Source of the DNA: a virus
IMG/VR virus record: IMGVR_UViG_3300028909_000024
Span: 1-62,609 of that record
DNA length: 62,609 nt
Strand: one strand, 5' to 3'
In this document: piece after piece, positions 7,951 to 18,413 of the stretch
Layout: each line of letters opens with the position of its first letter
Numbering within the stretch: position 1 is the first letter of the stretch
Notes under the pieces: model-generated
Databases searched by the model: none
Seen by the model: the letters and a program-made list of their open reading frames with translations, nothing else
What the model was told of the DNA's origin: nothing
Program-made: the position numbers and the translations under genes

Positions 7951-10900
7951 TGGCTGATCTGGCTGACTTTGACAGCGTGCTGGCTCCGGTTGCGCCTACC
8001 GCAAGTTCTACGCCTGCACCCGTGACGACGTCTGTGCCTTCTGCTGCGGCGCCTGCTGCTTCACCAGTAGGAAATGGCTCAGCGCAGTATCCATGGGTAG
8101 CGCCTCATCCGGTCCCTGATGGTTCTGGGGGCCTGACGAACCTATCCGATGCGGACTATGCCAAGTTCATGGCGGGCGCTCCTCCTTCCTCTGGATCGGT
8201 GACGCCTCCTCCTGCTCCAAATGCACCCATGCCATCTGCGCCCGGTGGGGGCCAAGCTACACCCACAACCCAAGTAACTCCGGCTTCTGCAGTAACTTCT
8301 CAGCAAGATCCTAAGCTTGCAGCGATTGATAGCGCCATAGCGACGGCACCCAAAGAGGTTCAAAGCGCTTCTCCGGGGGCGCCCTCGTCTGACAAAGAAC
8401 CCGCCAAAGTGACTGGTCCCCTCGCAAATTTGGCGGCCGGCGCGAATGAGGCGGTGGCGGGCACGCTTGGGTTGCCGGTCGATTTGATGACGGGCGCGCT
8501 AAACCTCGGCGCCAAGGGGGTCAATGCCGTTGCGGGAACGAATATCCCGGCGATCCAAAACCCTGTTGGTGGCTCCAATTGGTGGCAGGGCGCCATGGGG
8601 CTGCTCGGGGCCAATCCTCAGAACGTCCAGGCCAATGGTCTTGGTGACAACATGGCGCGCGGGATCGGCGCCGGCGTGGCGGGCGCGGTTCTTCCTGGCG
8701 GGTTGGCGGGGCAGGCTGGCCGCGTAGCTGACGCTGTTGGTCAGGCGGCTCCTGTCATGCGTGGTGCGGCTGATGCGATTGCGGCTCCGAGTGCGTTGGC
8801 GAATGCGGCGGCGGGCGCTGGTGCTGGCGTTGGCGGCGCAGTGGCTCAATATGTGGTTCCGCAGCAATATTCTGCGCTGGCTGGCACGGTCGGCAATCTC
8901 ATTGGCGGCGGTGCTGTGGCGGCCGGCGAGGCTGCGACCAATGGCCTTGTGAATGCGGGCAGAAACGGGGCTCAATCTCTCCTTGGGCCAATCAGTTCCA
9001 ATAGCGGTTTGGCCCAGAGGGCAGCTCGTTTGGCTGGTGTGGATATCAGTCCGCAAACTCTGACGACTCCGGATGGCCAAACGGTTACAGCTTCTCCCGG
9101 CCAAATCGCGCGGGCGCAAAGTCAGTTGGCGGGTGCGGCGGATATGTCGCCCGGTGATCTCGCCGCGTCCATCCCGCCGCCTGATGAGGCAAATCCGATC
9201 CCAGGTGTTCAAGGAACGCTTGGACAGGTTTCTGACAATGCCGGGGTCATGGGGCTTGAGCGCACGCTTCGCACGCAAGGCCCGATTAAGAGCCGGGTTG
9301 GAATGGCGGCGGATGAGGCTCGCAACAATCAGGCTCGCTTGGATCTAATTCGGGGCATCGCAAGCCCGGATGCTCAGGCCGAAACAGCCGGCAACTACTT
9401 TCAGAAAGTCCAGCAGGGCATCGACCGTGCGGGCGATCTCGCGGTGTCTGCGAAGCAGCAACAGGCGGCTCAGGTGGCCGGGCAAGCTGGCGGTGCGGAA
9501 ACGGTGGCCGGCGCCGGTGGCCGCATTCGTGGCACTGTGGATGCGCAGCATAAGCCGTCAGTCTTGGAAGTCATGGCGGCGGAGGATCGAGCTAGGCAAT
9601 TGGCTGATGCCGGCAATAAGGCGGTCGGCGGTCTTGGGTCTGGATCGGAAGGGCAAACCGGTTTGCAACGCGCCGGAACAGCGGCTCGTGATCCTGTGGC
9701 GAATGTCATTAAGAACGAAAAGGAAGCAATCAGCCGGCTTTATAAGGTAGTCGAGGAGCATCATCGGGCGACGGTTGATGTCGGTCCTCTGAAGGATGTC
9801 GCCAAGAAGATCAGCAAGGAAATCGATCCGCAGAGCGGAGAGAGTTTGCCTGCGAGTGTTGAGCGTCGTCTTGATGCAATTCGGTCGGCGCCGGATCAGA
9901 TGCGGTTTAAGGCATTGCAGGACATGCGCCGCTTCGTGGGGGAGGATATCCGCAAGGCGCGTTTCGCCGGCAACATGAGCGAGGCCCGCCAGCTTGGGGA
10001 CATCAAGGCTGCCATAGATCAATCGGTGAATGAAGCAGTCAAAAGCATCGTTCGCGAGGAAGCCCCTGATGTTGTCTCGGGAAAGCTGGCTCGGCCTGAC
10101 AGTCTCCTCGGAAAGCTCGCGCAGCATGCAGCGGATGAAAAAGCCGCAGTGTTCACGCCGGTCGGGCGTCGGATTGAGACCAAGCCTGAAGTTGTCGAGG
10201 CGGGCAGTCTGCAAACCTCCCACAATGATGATCTATCCGTAAATCCAAGCTATCCGCAGGAGCTGCAGCCTCGTGATCGTGGCCGCATGGCCAGCGCAGC
10301 CCAGGTTGATCGCATGTCGCGGACCTTGCAGCCTGATCGGCTTGGGTTGTCTGGTGGAGCGAACGAGGGGGCGCCGATCGCTGGCCCTGATGGTGTGGTG
10401 GAAAGCGGAAACGGTCGTATCCTGGCCATCCGTCGTGCCTATGCCCAGAACACGCCAGCCGGACGCGCCTATCGTCAGTGGGTGGCCGGGCATGGTGTTG
10501 ATGTCTCGGGGATGCGTGAGCCGGTTCTTGTCCGGACGCGCACGACTGATCTCAGTCCGCAAGATCGTGTCCAGTTCACACGTGAGGCCAATGAGGGGAC
10601 CGGTTTGACGCTCGGCGCGGCGGAGCGTGCCCAGACCGATGCTCAATCCATCTCAAACGGGACATTGGCCAAATATGAGACCGGGGATGTGAACGCGGCG
10701 CAGAACCGGAATTTTGTCACGTCGATGATCAAGGATATCGGCAACGGCGATCATGGGCAGTTTGGGACGGCGGATGGTCGGTTGTCCCTCCAAGGTGCTG
10801 AGCGCATCCGGAATGCTCTCCTTCAGCGAGCCTATGGGGATCTGCATCTGGTCGCGGAAATCGCTGAGACCGGCGATCCTGACATCAAAGCATTCGGCGC

Positions 10901-13001
10901 GGCGCTGACGGACGCGGCTGGTCAGATGGCTCGGCTGCGGTCTGAGATTGATAGTGGTGCGGTCGATCCTCGTGTTGACCTTGGCCCTCGCCTGGCGGAA
11001 GCCGCGCGGCTGGTGCAGATGGCCCGGCGCCTCAAGATGCCGCTGCGGGATGTCGTGGGCCAGCAGGATGCGCTTTCGCCTCTCTCGGCTGAGGCTGAAC
11101 ATATTTTAAGGTTCGCTTACGGGGAGAACCTGTCAGGAAGGTTCTCGCGCAACCGATTCGGTGAATACCTCAAGGCATATGCCGAAGAGGCTGAGCAACA
11201 ACAGACTGCCCCGCGGCTCTTTGGAGAGAACGCGAGCCAGTCCGAACTATTGAGGACGGCAGGTGGCAGAACACGAAGCATCCCGGCGAGTGACACAAGC
11301 GGCGCCGGACCCGATTTTCCTGAAGGTTCACGGCAAAGCAGTGGAGAAGGTGGGCCGCAAGGTCGCGGATCTCAGTCTGGTCCGGCAGGGTCGGGTGATG
11401 CACGAGGACGCCAAGGCACAGTTGTCGAGCCTGAAGGCGAACCGCTAACCCGCGAGGCTGCTCAGTCTCTTAAAGATGCTATCGCCCGTCGCGCGGCGCT
11501 TGCTGAGCGGACGCAGGGCGCCCCGGACCGCATCATGGCTGCCGGGAAGGGTGGCGCGCTTTACGCGGTCAGCGATAGCAACGTTGGGCGTGAGTTCTTC
11601 GGCAAGGGTGCGGAAGGTGCTCAGAGTCTCATTCGGGTTCTTGGGTCGCGCGAGGAAGCGGAAAGCGCGATTGCCGATTATGCCGCGCATGACCTTCGAT
11701 CGACCAAGGGAATGGTCAATCCGGATGGCTCTCTAAACCCTGTAAAGTTCAAGGGATGGTTGGATAGCCATCGGGAAGAGCTGACGGTTTTCCCCGGACT
11801 CGCCAAGCGGTTTGGTAACGCGCAAGCGGCGGCTCAGGATTTGGCGGATCTGTCAGCTCGGCGTCAGGCGATCGAGGCGCTTAATCCGTTGGCCAAGGAA
11901 ACCACTGATGCCGGTGTGGTCCAGAAGTATTTCCAGCCTGGCGGCCGGGGAACTGAAGCGGCGCAGTCATTTGCCCGCGATACCGGGGGCAGTCGTGAGG
12001 CCGTCCAGTCTCTATCCGATGGCATCGCCGCGCAGTTCCGCGACAAAGTTATGCCGGATGGTGTGGTGAAGTCGCAGGCATACCGCAATTTCATGACCCT
12101 GCATCGTCCGTTCTTTGATGCCGCGCCTCCTGAAATCCGCGCTAGATTTGAGACGGCGGGGAAGGCTCAAGAGGCTGTCGAAAATGCGCAGCGTGATCTT
12201 GTGGCGCAGCGTGAGGCTTACGAAAACAGCGCGGCGCGGTTCTATCTGGATCGCCGCGGCGAGGTGAAGGACCCCGCCGTTGCGGTTCGCAACCTGCTGA
12301 ATTCGAACAATCCGGATCGGAATGCGGCGGCGCTTATGCGGTTGGCTCGGGCGGATAAATCCGGCGCGGCGGCGGCCGGCATCCAGCGGAATGCGGTTGA
12401 TTATGTTCTTGGTGTTATCCGATCGACCACGGAAGCGGGGACGACGCAGGAAAAGCAGATTGCCAAGGAAGCACTAGACAAACTCGTGAACAAGACAAAG
12501 ACTGGCCGTGCCCTGGAAAGCCTGATTGGCAAGGATGGCATGGACTGGCTGCGCAAGGTCACGGTGGACCTGGATCGTGAGGCGCGCAGCTATAACGCCA
12601 TCAAGGTGCCTGCGACGTCCCAGTCGGCAGCTGATACCCATGGTGTGGCTGCTCATGGTCATGGCGGCTCGCATGATCCATCGATGGCTGCTCAGGTGGT
12701 CGGGATGGAAATGCTCGGAGAGGGTGCGTCCCATGTGGCGTCGGTCGTGTTCCCTCATTTCGCGCTGGCTCGCATAGGGGCGAAGGTGGCCTCGGCCTTT
12801 GGCGCCGTCATGCTCAATTCCGCGCGCACGGCTGGGTTGGAAAGGGTGGATGAACTGCTGCTGGCCGCCGTGCGCAATCCCGAGATTGGCCGCCTCATGC
12901 TCCTGCATCCGACGCCGGCCGCGCGCGTCGGTGTGATGCGCAAGCTCTCTGGGTTGATCGCAAACCTGTCTGTCTCTGGCTACACCACGCAAAGGAAATA
13001 G
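7950..13001 (+). CDS. Giant ejection/polyvalent protein with DdrB/ParB-like domain, 1683 aa
   Basis: A 1,683-residue protein starting in the preceding stop (TAATG). Order: Pro/Ser/Ala-rich N-terminus (1-140); hydrophobic Gly/Ala-rich segment (about 150-340) that could insert into membranes; charged helical region; a DdrB/ParB-like domain at about 765-1040 with LQPRDRGRMASAAQVDR and the signature VVESGNGRILAIRRAYAQNT; a Gln/Ser/Gly-rich linker at about 1120-1180; then long Ala/Arg-rich helices. The ParB-like signature is shared with so-called polyvalent proteins of phages and conjugative elements, thought to enter the recipient cell with DNA. By position it is the last of three ejected internal virion proteins. 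DNA binding or nuclease activity is inference. Confidence 0.7.
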   Translation: MADLADFDSVLAPVAPTASSTPAPVTTSVPSAAAPAASPVGNGSAQYPWVAPHPVPDGSGGLTNLSDADYAKFMAGAPPSSGSVTPPPAPNAPMPSAPGGGQATPTTQVTPASAVTSQQDPKLAAIDSAIATAPKEVQSASPGAPSSDKEPAKVTGPLANLAAGANEAVAGTLGLPVDLMTGALNLGAKGVNAVAGTNIPAIQNPVGGSNWWQGAMGLLGANPQNVQANGLGDNMARGIGAGVAGAVLPGGLAGQAGRVADAVGQAAPVMRGAADAIAAPSALANAAAGAGAGVGGAVAQYVVPQQYSALAGTVGNLIGGGAVAAGEAATNGLVNAGRNGAQSLLGPISSNSGLAQRAARLAGVDISPQTLTTPDGQTVTASPGQIARAQSQLAGAADMSPGDLAASIPPPDEANPIPGVQGTLGQVSDNAGVMGLERTLRTQGPIKSRVGMAADEARNNQARLDLIRGIASPDAQAETAGNYFQKVQQGIDRAGDLAVSAKQQQAAQVAGQAGGAETVAGAGGRIRGTVDAQHKPSVLEVMAAEDRARQLADAGNKAVGGLGSGSEGQTGLQRAGTAARDPVANVIKNEKEAISRLYKVVEEHHRATVDVGPLKDVAKKISKEIDPQSGESLPASVERRLDAIRSAPDQMRFKALQDMRRFVGEDIRKARFAGNMSEARQLGDIKAAIDQSVNEAVKSIVREEAPDVVSGKLARPDSLLGKLAQHAADEKAAVFTPVGRRIETKPEVVEAGSLQTSHNDDLSVNPSYPQELQPRDRGRMASAAQVDRMSRTLQPDRLGLSGGANEGAPIAGPDGVVESGNGRILAIRRAYAQNTPAGRAYRQWVAGHGVDVSGMREPVLVRTRTTDLSPQDRVQFTREANEGTGLTLGAAERAQTDAQSISNGTLAKYETGDVNAAQNRNFVTSMIKDIGNGDHGQFGTADGRLSLQGAERIRNALLQRAYGDLHLVAEIAETGDPDIKAFGAALTDAAGQMARLRSEIDSGAVDPRVDLGPRLAEAARLVQMARRLKMPLRDVVGQQDALSPLSAEAEHILRFAYGENLSGRFSRNRFGEYLKAYAEEAEQQQTAPRLFGENASQSELLRTAGGRTRSIPASDTSGAGPDFPEGSRQSSGEGGPQGRGSQSGPAGSGDARGRQGTVVEPEGEPLTREAAQSLKDAIARRAALAERTQGAPDRIMAAGKGGALYAVSDSNVGREFFGKGAEGAQSLIRVLGSREEAESAIADYAAHDLRSTKGMVNPDGSLNPVKFKGWLDSHREELTVFPGLAKRFGNAQAAAQDLADLSARRQAIEALNPLAKETTDAGVVQKYFQPGGRGTEAAQSFARDTGGSREAVQSLSDGIAAQFRDKVMPDGVVKSQAYRNFMTLHRPFFDAAPPEIRARFETAGKAQEAVENAQRDLVAQREAYENSAARFYLDRRGEVKDPAVAVRNLLNSNNPDRNAAALMRLARADKSGAAAAGIQRNAVDYVLGVIRSTTEAGTTQEKQIAKEALDKLVNKTKTGRALESLIGKDGMDWLRKVTVDLDREARSYNAIKVPATSQSAADTHGVAAHGHGGSHDPSMAAQVVGMEMLGEGASHVASVVFPHFALARIGAKVASAFGAVMLNSARTAGLERVDELLLAAVRNPEIGRLMLLHPTPAARVGVMRKLSGLIANLSVSGYTTQRK

Positions 13002-13004
13002 GTC

Positions 13005-14462
13005 ATGGCGACCGGTTCTCTTTTCTTCTCCCCCTATTTCCAGTTCACGGATGCGTCTGGCGTTCCCTATGCTGGCGGATCGCTGGCGTTCTATTCCAGT
13101 GGCACCAATACGCCGCTGGCGGTCTATGCGGACCAAGAACTGACAACGCCCCTGCAGAACCCTGTCCCGCTCAACTCTGCGGGCTGGCCGGAAGACCAGA
13201 TCTGGCTGCAGACCCAGGAATATCGTGTGGTCCTGTCCGATGTGAACGGAGTGCAAATCTGGGCGGCTGACCCGGTGGCAGCTGGCGGTCAGTTTACGGG
13301 TTCTGTGGTGGTTTCCGGCACCGGACAAGTAGGATTTACCGCCGTTAATTTGTCTGCGAACGGGAATACTTGGGGATGGTATTCCCAAACCGATGGCACC
13401 TTCAATGCTATTGACTCAAACAATGGTGCCATCCCCATTTCAATAAACAACGGCGGGACTGTTACGTTTTCTGTCACCCCCATTGTGGTGGCGCCGACAA
13501 CCGTGGGCATCGTTCTGACGAGCACGGCAGTAGCTGGGCAAGAGTGGGCGCTATATTCAGCCGATGATGGTTCATTTAGTCTTTTCAACTCCACCAATGC
13601 CGTCACGCCATTTTATGTTTTGCCTGATGGAAATGTGACTTTCCAAGAAGCAGTGACCTTTGGTGGGGTTACGACTTTCAACCAAGCATCTGCTTTTGAA
13701 CAGCCGGTCACGATGGCTGGGCCGTTTTATTCGACGTATTCAGCGGCATTCTCGGCCACCACGACATTCACAGCGACTGAAACACATAGTGGCGCAGTGG
13801 GCTTTTCTGGAACTGTGACATTTAGCGGGGGATCGGACCCACTCATCACAGGGACCGGAACGCCAGGACTAGAGATTACCAATACCTCTGGGAGCGGGCG
13901 CTCTTGGACGACTTATGTAAATTCGTCTGGTGTTTGGGTTCTGGCTGACCAAACGGCTGGCCTTTCCCGCATGTATCTTGACTCTAATGGCGTCGTCACG
14001 ATGACAGGAGGGGGCGATACCGGGACTGGTAGCTATGGATATCTCGCCAATACCGGGGCAGGAACGCAGACTGGCACCTATAGCTATGGGTTGAATGTTA
14101 CGGGCGGCATCACCTCTACAATCTATTCTGCGACCTCTGATCGGCGCCTAAAAAGCAAAATAGAAAACATCACCGAAGACGATGCATGGTCCTATGTGAT
14201 GGCAGCACGTCCTGTCACCTACCGTATGGATGGCATTTCAGGCGCCGGATTCATCGCTCAGGAAGAGGCCAAAGGGCCTCGCGCGGCATCGGTCGCAACC
14301 GTGTCCAACATCAGTTTGGAAGAAACGATTGATGAAGATGGGTTTGTCTCTCCTGCCGGATTTCAACTCACCAAGAACTATGACCATGACATCGCGTATC
14401 TGACGCGGGCAATCCAAAGCCTTAAAGCGGAACTTGAAGCCATTAAGAAAGGTTCAGTCTAA
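13005..14462 (+). CDS. Tail fibre with C-terminal S74 intramolecular chaperone
   Basis: A 485-residue protein. The N-terminus (GSLFFSPYFQFTDASG, then YAGGSLAFYSSGTNT) is a common phage fibre or spike attachment module. The middle consists of Thr/Val/Gly-rich repeats. The C-terminal 110 residues form an endosialidase-type S74 peptidase: SDRRLKSKIENIT with the Ser and Lys of the self-cleavage dyad (Ser near residue 379), then GFIAQE and a terminal helix (DIAYLTRAIQSLKAELEAI). These domains trimerise the fibre and then cut themselves off. It overlaps the following spike gene by one base. Confidence 0.8.
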   Translation: MATGSLFFSPYFQFTDASGVPYAGGSLAFYSSGTNTPLAVYADQELTTPLQNPVPLNSAGWPEDQIWLQTQEYRVVLSDVNGVQIWAADPVAAGGQFTGSVVVSGTGQVGFTAVNLSANGNTWGWYSQTDGTFNAIDSNNGAIPISINNGGTVTFSVTPIVVAPTTVGIVLTSTAVAGQEWALYSADDGSFSLFNSTNAVTPFYVLPDGNVTFQEAVTFGGVTTFNQASAFEQPVTMAGPFYSTYSAAFSATTTFTATETHSGAVGFSGTVTFSGGSDPLITGTGTPGLEITNTSGSGRSWTTYVNSSGVWVLADQTAGLSRMYLDSNGVVTMTGGGDTGTGSYGYLANTGAGTQTGTYSYGLNVTGGITSTIYSATSDRRLKSKIENITEDDAWSYVMAARPVTYRMDGISGAGFIAQEEAKGPRAASVATVSNISLEETIDEDGFVSPAGFQLTKNYDHDIAYLTRAIQSLKAELEAIKKGSV

Positions 14463-17400
14463 TGCGCCGTCTATCATATATTTTAGGACTGGTTTTTTTC
14501 TTTGTGGCACACGCGGCTTTTGCTCAAAGCCCTGGGACCATCAATATTTGCGGTCCTTCTCGGTGTCCGGGTAATCCGCAAATAGGTGACACTACGATAA
14601 ACAACGCGGTTAACCCTGCTCTTGGTCTCAAGATTGACACCAATGGAGGTGTTGCCACTAATCTAACCATCAATGGCGGCAACGTGCCTTCGGGTCAGGT
14701 ATTCACTGTTCCCACCGCCCCTGCTGGCACGAACACGACGCAGGCGGCGAGCACGGCGTTTGTCAATGTCCAAGCCCCTGCCGCCGCCTGGTCCGGCACC
14801 GGCTTCGGGTTCAGCGGGGCACCGAGTGCGGCGAGCGTGGGCGCGGCAGTTTCTACAGTGCCAGCGGCTGGCACAGCAAGCAGGCTTAACTCTGACATTT
14901 TCGGTGATTATAAGTCGGCTGAAAACTGGCGATGCACGGCCGGGACGCCGAATTATATCGCAAAGACCTGCACCGCAGGCGGAACTTATCTTGATGATGG
15001 AGCAACTTTGCAAGCAGCATTCAATGCTGCTACCCGTATCCTCATCCCGAAGAACTACTATCTCCTACCCTCCGATACGATCCCGACCGCGACCAATGAC
15101 CTCGACATAATGGGGCTTGGGCCGCAGATCAGTGGAATTTATCTGGACCCCAGCGTCACAGGCTCGAATTCGGACATTTATACGGTCGGCCAGGAAAGTG
15201 TCACTGGCGCGACGCTTGGTTCGCCGGGCACTGGCGGCACCAATGGCGCCTGCGTATTGACTGGGACATCTGGAGCTTTGGCCTCTGGAGGCGCCTATTT
15301 CCAAGTGGCGGGCACTGTGTCCGGCGGCCAGCTGCAGTCGGTCGGCAGCGTCATTTCGGGGGGCGCCTATATCAGCCCGCCCAAAACCGGGCTCGAATTT
15401 GTCACCAGCAATTGCGGCCTTACCAGCGCGCAGCTCAACCTGACATTGGCGTATTCGATTGCTCATGTGAAGCTGAGCTATATGACCTTTGGCGGCAACT
15501 GGGGTGCGCCGGACCCGAACAATCCGGGCCAATTTCTCTATTCCCAGGTCGGCAACCCGCTGGTGCTTTTGAAGGGTGTGGACAACGTCGAGCTTTCGCA
15601 CGTCCGTTTTCAGAACTCTCGCGCCTTTACCTTCCAGACGCGGTTCTCCCGCAACGTCGATATCGGGAATTACGAAGTCCTGAACTCGGTGCGCGATGGT
15701 ATCGCGGTCTGGGACACGTTTTATGTCAACATTCATGACGGATACCAGAAAGGCGGCAACGACAGCGCCATCTCGCTTCACGTCGATTCCGATGCCACGC
15801 AGCCGCGCACATCTACCCGCGTCAGCAACATCACGCTGGTGGACACGTCGAGCATTGACACGCTGGGCGCCAAGATCCTGCAGGTCGACAACATCATCTG
15901 CTGGCGTAGTCATGGCGCCTGCGTGACGGTCGGCGGCTATGTGCCAGGCAGCCAAGGCGATACCTCGAACTGGGGCATTTCCCTCCAAAACATCCAATCC
16001 TACGACCCGATCCAGGGCAGCTTCTTCTTCCAGACCACGCCTCCAACACCAGCGCCGGCTAATGCCCAGATCCTGATCAACTCCACACCTTGGAGTGCGG
16101 GAAGCCTTGGCGCAGTCCCGATGCAAAACGTGGTCGGGTCTGGCACAATTGCAGCTGTCCTCGGCACCTATTACAATAATGGCGTGCTCGCAGGGGGCCT
16201 TCCTTCTCCACCCTCGCAGCAGATCGACATCGGCGGTGTCGTGATCCGCCAGACCTTGCCGCCGGTTGCGAATTACTCTGACTGGGGATATGGCAAAGCG
16301 TTTGGGGGCACTGTCGGCTGGCTTGACGGCCCAATCACGCAAACCATGACCACGTCACACGGTATGGAGTTTCGTGGCCCGATTTGGGACATGCGGGTGC
16401 ATGATTTCCATATCGCTGATGGAAGCTATGGCCTTCGGTTTACCTGCACCACGTCAGGCACGATCTGTGCATCGGGGTGGCCGAACAATCTGTTTCGCCG
16501 CGTCGTCATCGAAGACGGAACGATCACGAATTCGCCGGTCGATTGCGTGCAGTTCTTCGGCCAAGGCACTGTCCCGAGCTCGCAGGATATCGAGTTCAAT
16601 CACGTCACCTTTGACTGCGATTCCGAGTTCACCGCATCGACCCGCGGGGCAAACGGCAAGTGGGCCAGCACGTCGCCCTATGCCATAGACTCCCCGTATG
16701 TCAGTGGCATGCGGATCGTAAATAGCTCGTTCCGCGACCTCGCTATCCCGGTCAACGAGACCGGCATCCCAGCCAATACCAACTATTACCTCAATGATAC
16801 GATTTATGCGTATCCGGCGTTCCCAAGCTTCAGTCCATCCAATGCCGGGGTCGCGAAATCGTATCCTGATGACCAGCAGTGGCAAACGATCTTTGAGTAT
16901 TCCGACCCCACGCTGTCCAATTTCCGCACGATTGCGGGCGTGCCGTCATCGTCTTCGGCCTCGATGCCCGTCACCGGTTGCTATACCGGCGGCAGTTTCG
17001 TCATGGCGCAGAACACATCCTATGGCCCGTCCGGTGAACCCGCCGGCTGGTCGCGGATCACCACGGGGTGCAACCATAACCCTGTCTCGGCGCTGGCTAT
17101 TGTGAACGCTGGGACGGGTGGGACGCCTGGCACCTATGCCCTGATTTTCACGTCCACCAACGGTTCGGGCGCTGCGGGCACCTTCACGGTCGGGGCCGGC
17201 GGCACGGTCACCGGGACCTCGCTGACCAATGGCGGCAACAGCTACCAAGCTAGCCTCCCGCCGACCATCTCGCTTGCCAATGCGCCCGGTTTGACCGGGG
17301 CATCAGTCACGGCCTCGGTCGAGGGCGACTGGGCGCAAACCTACGCGTTCTGGGGCGGCCCTGGTTCGCCGTATAAAGACAATATCGTCCTGAGTTCGAG

Positions 17401-17806
17401 CAATGGTGGCCTGCCATCTGTCTCGTCCAACAGCGCAAGCAGCAGCATCGTCGTCACCCCGACCGGCACGGGCTCGACAGTGCTCACAGCCGCGCTGAAA
17501 TCCACCGGCCTAGCGCCAACCATCTCGGCCAATTTTGGAACGTCACCGACGATCGCTGGCAACAACACACGATCTGTCGTCACGGTTGGCACAGGTGGCG
17601 CCACCCAGGGCACCATTCTATTCAATCCGGGTCAGCCTCTGACCGCAGGATCTACGTCCTGCACGGCGGTAGATAATACAACATCACCCTCCACCAGCGG
17701 CAGCCTTTGGGCCCAGGTCAGTGCAAGCGGTCTGTCTGTGACCGTTTTCGCGATCGGCGGGACCATGCAGGCTGGCGACAAGATCGTCGTCAATTGTGGA
17801 GCGTGA
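14462..17806 (+). CDS. Large tailspike-like protein with a signal-peptide-like N-terminus, 1114 aa
   Basis: A 1,114-residue protein. Residues 1-21 (MRRLSYILGLVFFFVAHAAF then AQ) are a textbook Sec signal peptide with an AxA-like cleavage site, unexpected for a cytoplasmically assembled spike. Next come fibre-type repeats (TAPAGTNTTQAASTAFV), then a long region of about residues 160-800 with pectate-lyase-like right-handed beta-helix character (DDGATLQAAFNAATRILIPK; many Asn, Gly, Val and aromatic rungs), and a Gly/Thr-rich C-terminus. The family usually binds or degrades surface polysaccharide. It is the first of three consecutive genes with export signals; whether the protein is exported, or the hydrophobic stretch anchors it to the tail, is open. 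Confidence 0.65.
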   Translation: MRRLSYILGLVFFFVAHAAFAQSPGTINICGPSRCPGNPQIGDTTINNAVNPALGLKIDTNGGVATNLTINGGNVPSGQVFTVPTAPAGTNTTQAASTAFVNVQAPAAAWSGTGFGFSGAPSAASVGAAVSTVPAAGTASRLNSDIFGDYKSAENWRCTAGTPNYIAKTCTAGGTYLDDGATLQAAFNAATRILIPKNYYLLPSDTIPTATNDLDIMGLGPQISGIYLDPSVTGSNSDIYTVGQESVTGATLGSPGTGGTNGACVLTGTSGALASGGAYFQVAGTVSGGQLQSVGSVISGGAYISPPKTGLEFVTSNCGLTSAQLNLTLAYSIAHVKLSYMTFGGNWGAPDPNNPGQFLYSQVGNPLVLLKGVDNVELSHVRFQNSRAFTFQTRFSRNVDIGNYEVLNSVRDGIAVWDTFYVNIHDGYQKGGNDSAISLHVDSDATQPRTSTRVSNITLVDTSSIDTLGAKILQVDNIICWRSHGACVTVGGYVPGSQGDTSNWGISLQNIQSYDPIQGSFFFQTTPPTPAPANAQILINSTPWSAGSLGAVPMQNVVGSGTIAAVLGTYYNNGVLAGGLPSPPSQQIDIGGVVIRQTLPPVANYSDWGYGKAFGGTVGWLDGPITQTMTTSHGMEFRGPIWDMRVHDFHIADGSYGLRFTCTTSGTICASGWPNNLFRRVVIEDGTITNSPVDCVQFFGQGTVPSSQDIEFNHVTFDCDSEFTASTRGANGKWASTSPYAIDSPYVSGMRIVNSSFRDLAIPVNETGIPANTNYYLNDTIYAYPAFPSFSPSNAGVAKSYPDDQQWQTIFEYSDPTLSNFRTIAGVPSSSSASMPVTGCYTGGSFVMAQNTSYGPSGEPAGWSRITTGCNHNPVSALAIVNAGTGGTPGTYALIFTSTNGSGAAGTFTVGAGGTVTGTSLTNGGNSYQASLPPTISLANAPGLTGASVTASVEGDWAQTYAFWGGPGSPYKDNIVLSSSNGGLPSVSSNSASSSIVVTPTGTGSTVLTAALKSTGLAPTISANFGTSPTIAGNNTRSVVTVGTGGATQGTILFNPGQPLTAGSTSCTAVDNTTSPSTSGSLWAQVSASGLSVTVFAIGGTMQAGDKIVVNCGA

Positions 17807-17876
17807 ACGCCATGACCCCTGACCGAGAAGGAGCCGGGATGCGGGACGAAAACTTGAAACCAGAGGAGATTGAAAC

Positions 17877-18413
17877 ATGCGTTTGAGTGGTCTTGCTCTG
17901 TTCAGCCTGTTGCTATCTACGGTGAGTGCCTACGCGCAAATTGCGCCAGGCCCTCCGCCTACATCAACTTATTGCTCGAATTCATCGGGTTCTGGATGGG
18001 TTCCGTGTCCTCCGCCCATAGGGAACACATCCACTCCTGATGTGACCTCTCCGCAGCCTCCTGCGACAGCCACGGCATCATCTGGTCCGCTCATGTGTCA
18101 GCAGGGCACCGCAAGCGCTACGCTGGTTTGCAAGGCGTCTGCGGGCAATCTGTATGGGGTTCAAGCCACCGTGCAGGCGAGCACGGTGGCGTTTTGGGTG
18201 CTCGTCTTCAATGCGACGGCAGCACCGGTTGACGGCGCGGTAACCCCATCCAAGTGTTTTTATGTGCCGGCCAATTCCACAGGGACATTGTCGTTTCCGG
18301 TCTTTGGTCCATATTTCTCGGCTGGGATTACGTTTTCTGCGAGTTCCACTGGCTGCTTCACCAAAACGGCCGTGACGGCTAATTTCCCATTTCTGTCGGG
18401 AGACTATCGGTGA
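17877..18413 (+). CDS. Putative secreted protein, 178 aa, Cys- and Pro-rich
   Basis: A 178-residue protein preceded by GAGGAG at good spacing. Residues 1-21 form a Sec signal peptide (LALFSLLLSTVSAYAQ, cleavage after AYA). The mature part starts Pro-rich (APGPPPTST) and contains seven Cys, so disulfides are possible in the periplasm. The rest is a beta-rich domain with many Ala, Ser, Thr and Val. It lies directly after the spike with a signal peptide and overlaps the next secreted-protein gene by four bases. No family recognised; it could be a spike-associated receptor-binding accessory or a protein acting on the infected cell's envelope. Confidence 0.6.
   Translation: MRLSGLALFSLLLSTVSAYAQIAPGPPPTSTYCSNSSGSGWVPCPPPIGNTSTPDVTSPQPPATATASSGPLMCQQGTASATLVCKASAGNLYGVQATVQASTVAFWVLVFNATAAPVDGAVTPSKCFYVPANSTGTLSFPVFGPYFSAGITFSASSTGCFTKTAVTANFPFLSGDYR

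Noticed and set aside
12474-13388. Leftward ORF (304 codons) spanning the end of the giant ejection gene and start of the fibre
   Set aside because: It crosses a clear gene boundary on the opposite strand and has His/Arg-rich shadow composition.
15065-16342. Long leftward ORF (425 codons) opposite the spike gene
   Set aside because: It lies antisense within a long gene with coherent beta-helix sequence, has Arg/Ala/Asp-rich composition typical of a G/C-rich shadow frame, and has no ribosome site or neighbours in phase.
17811-17885. Small ORF between the spike and the secreted protein (24 codons)
   Set aside because: It overlaps the ribosome site and start of the next gene and has no clear ribosome site of its own.
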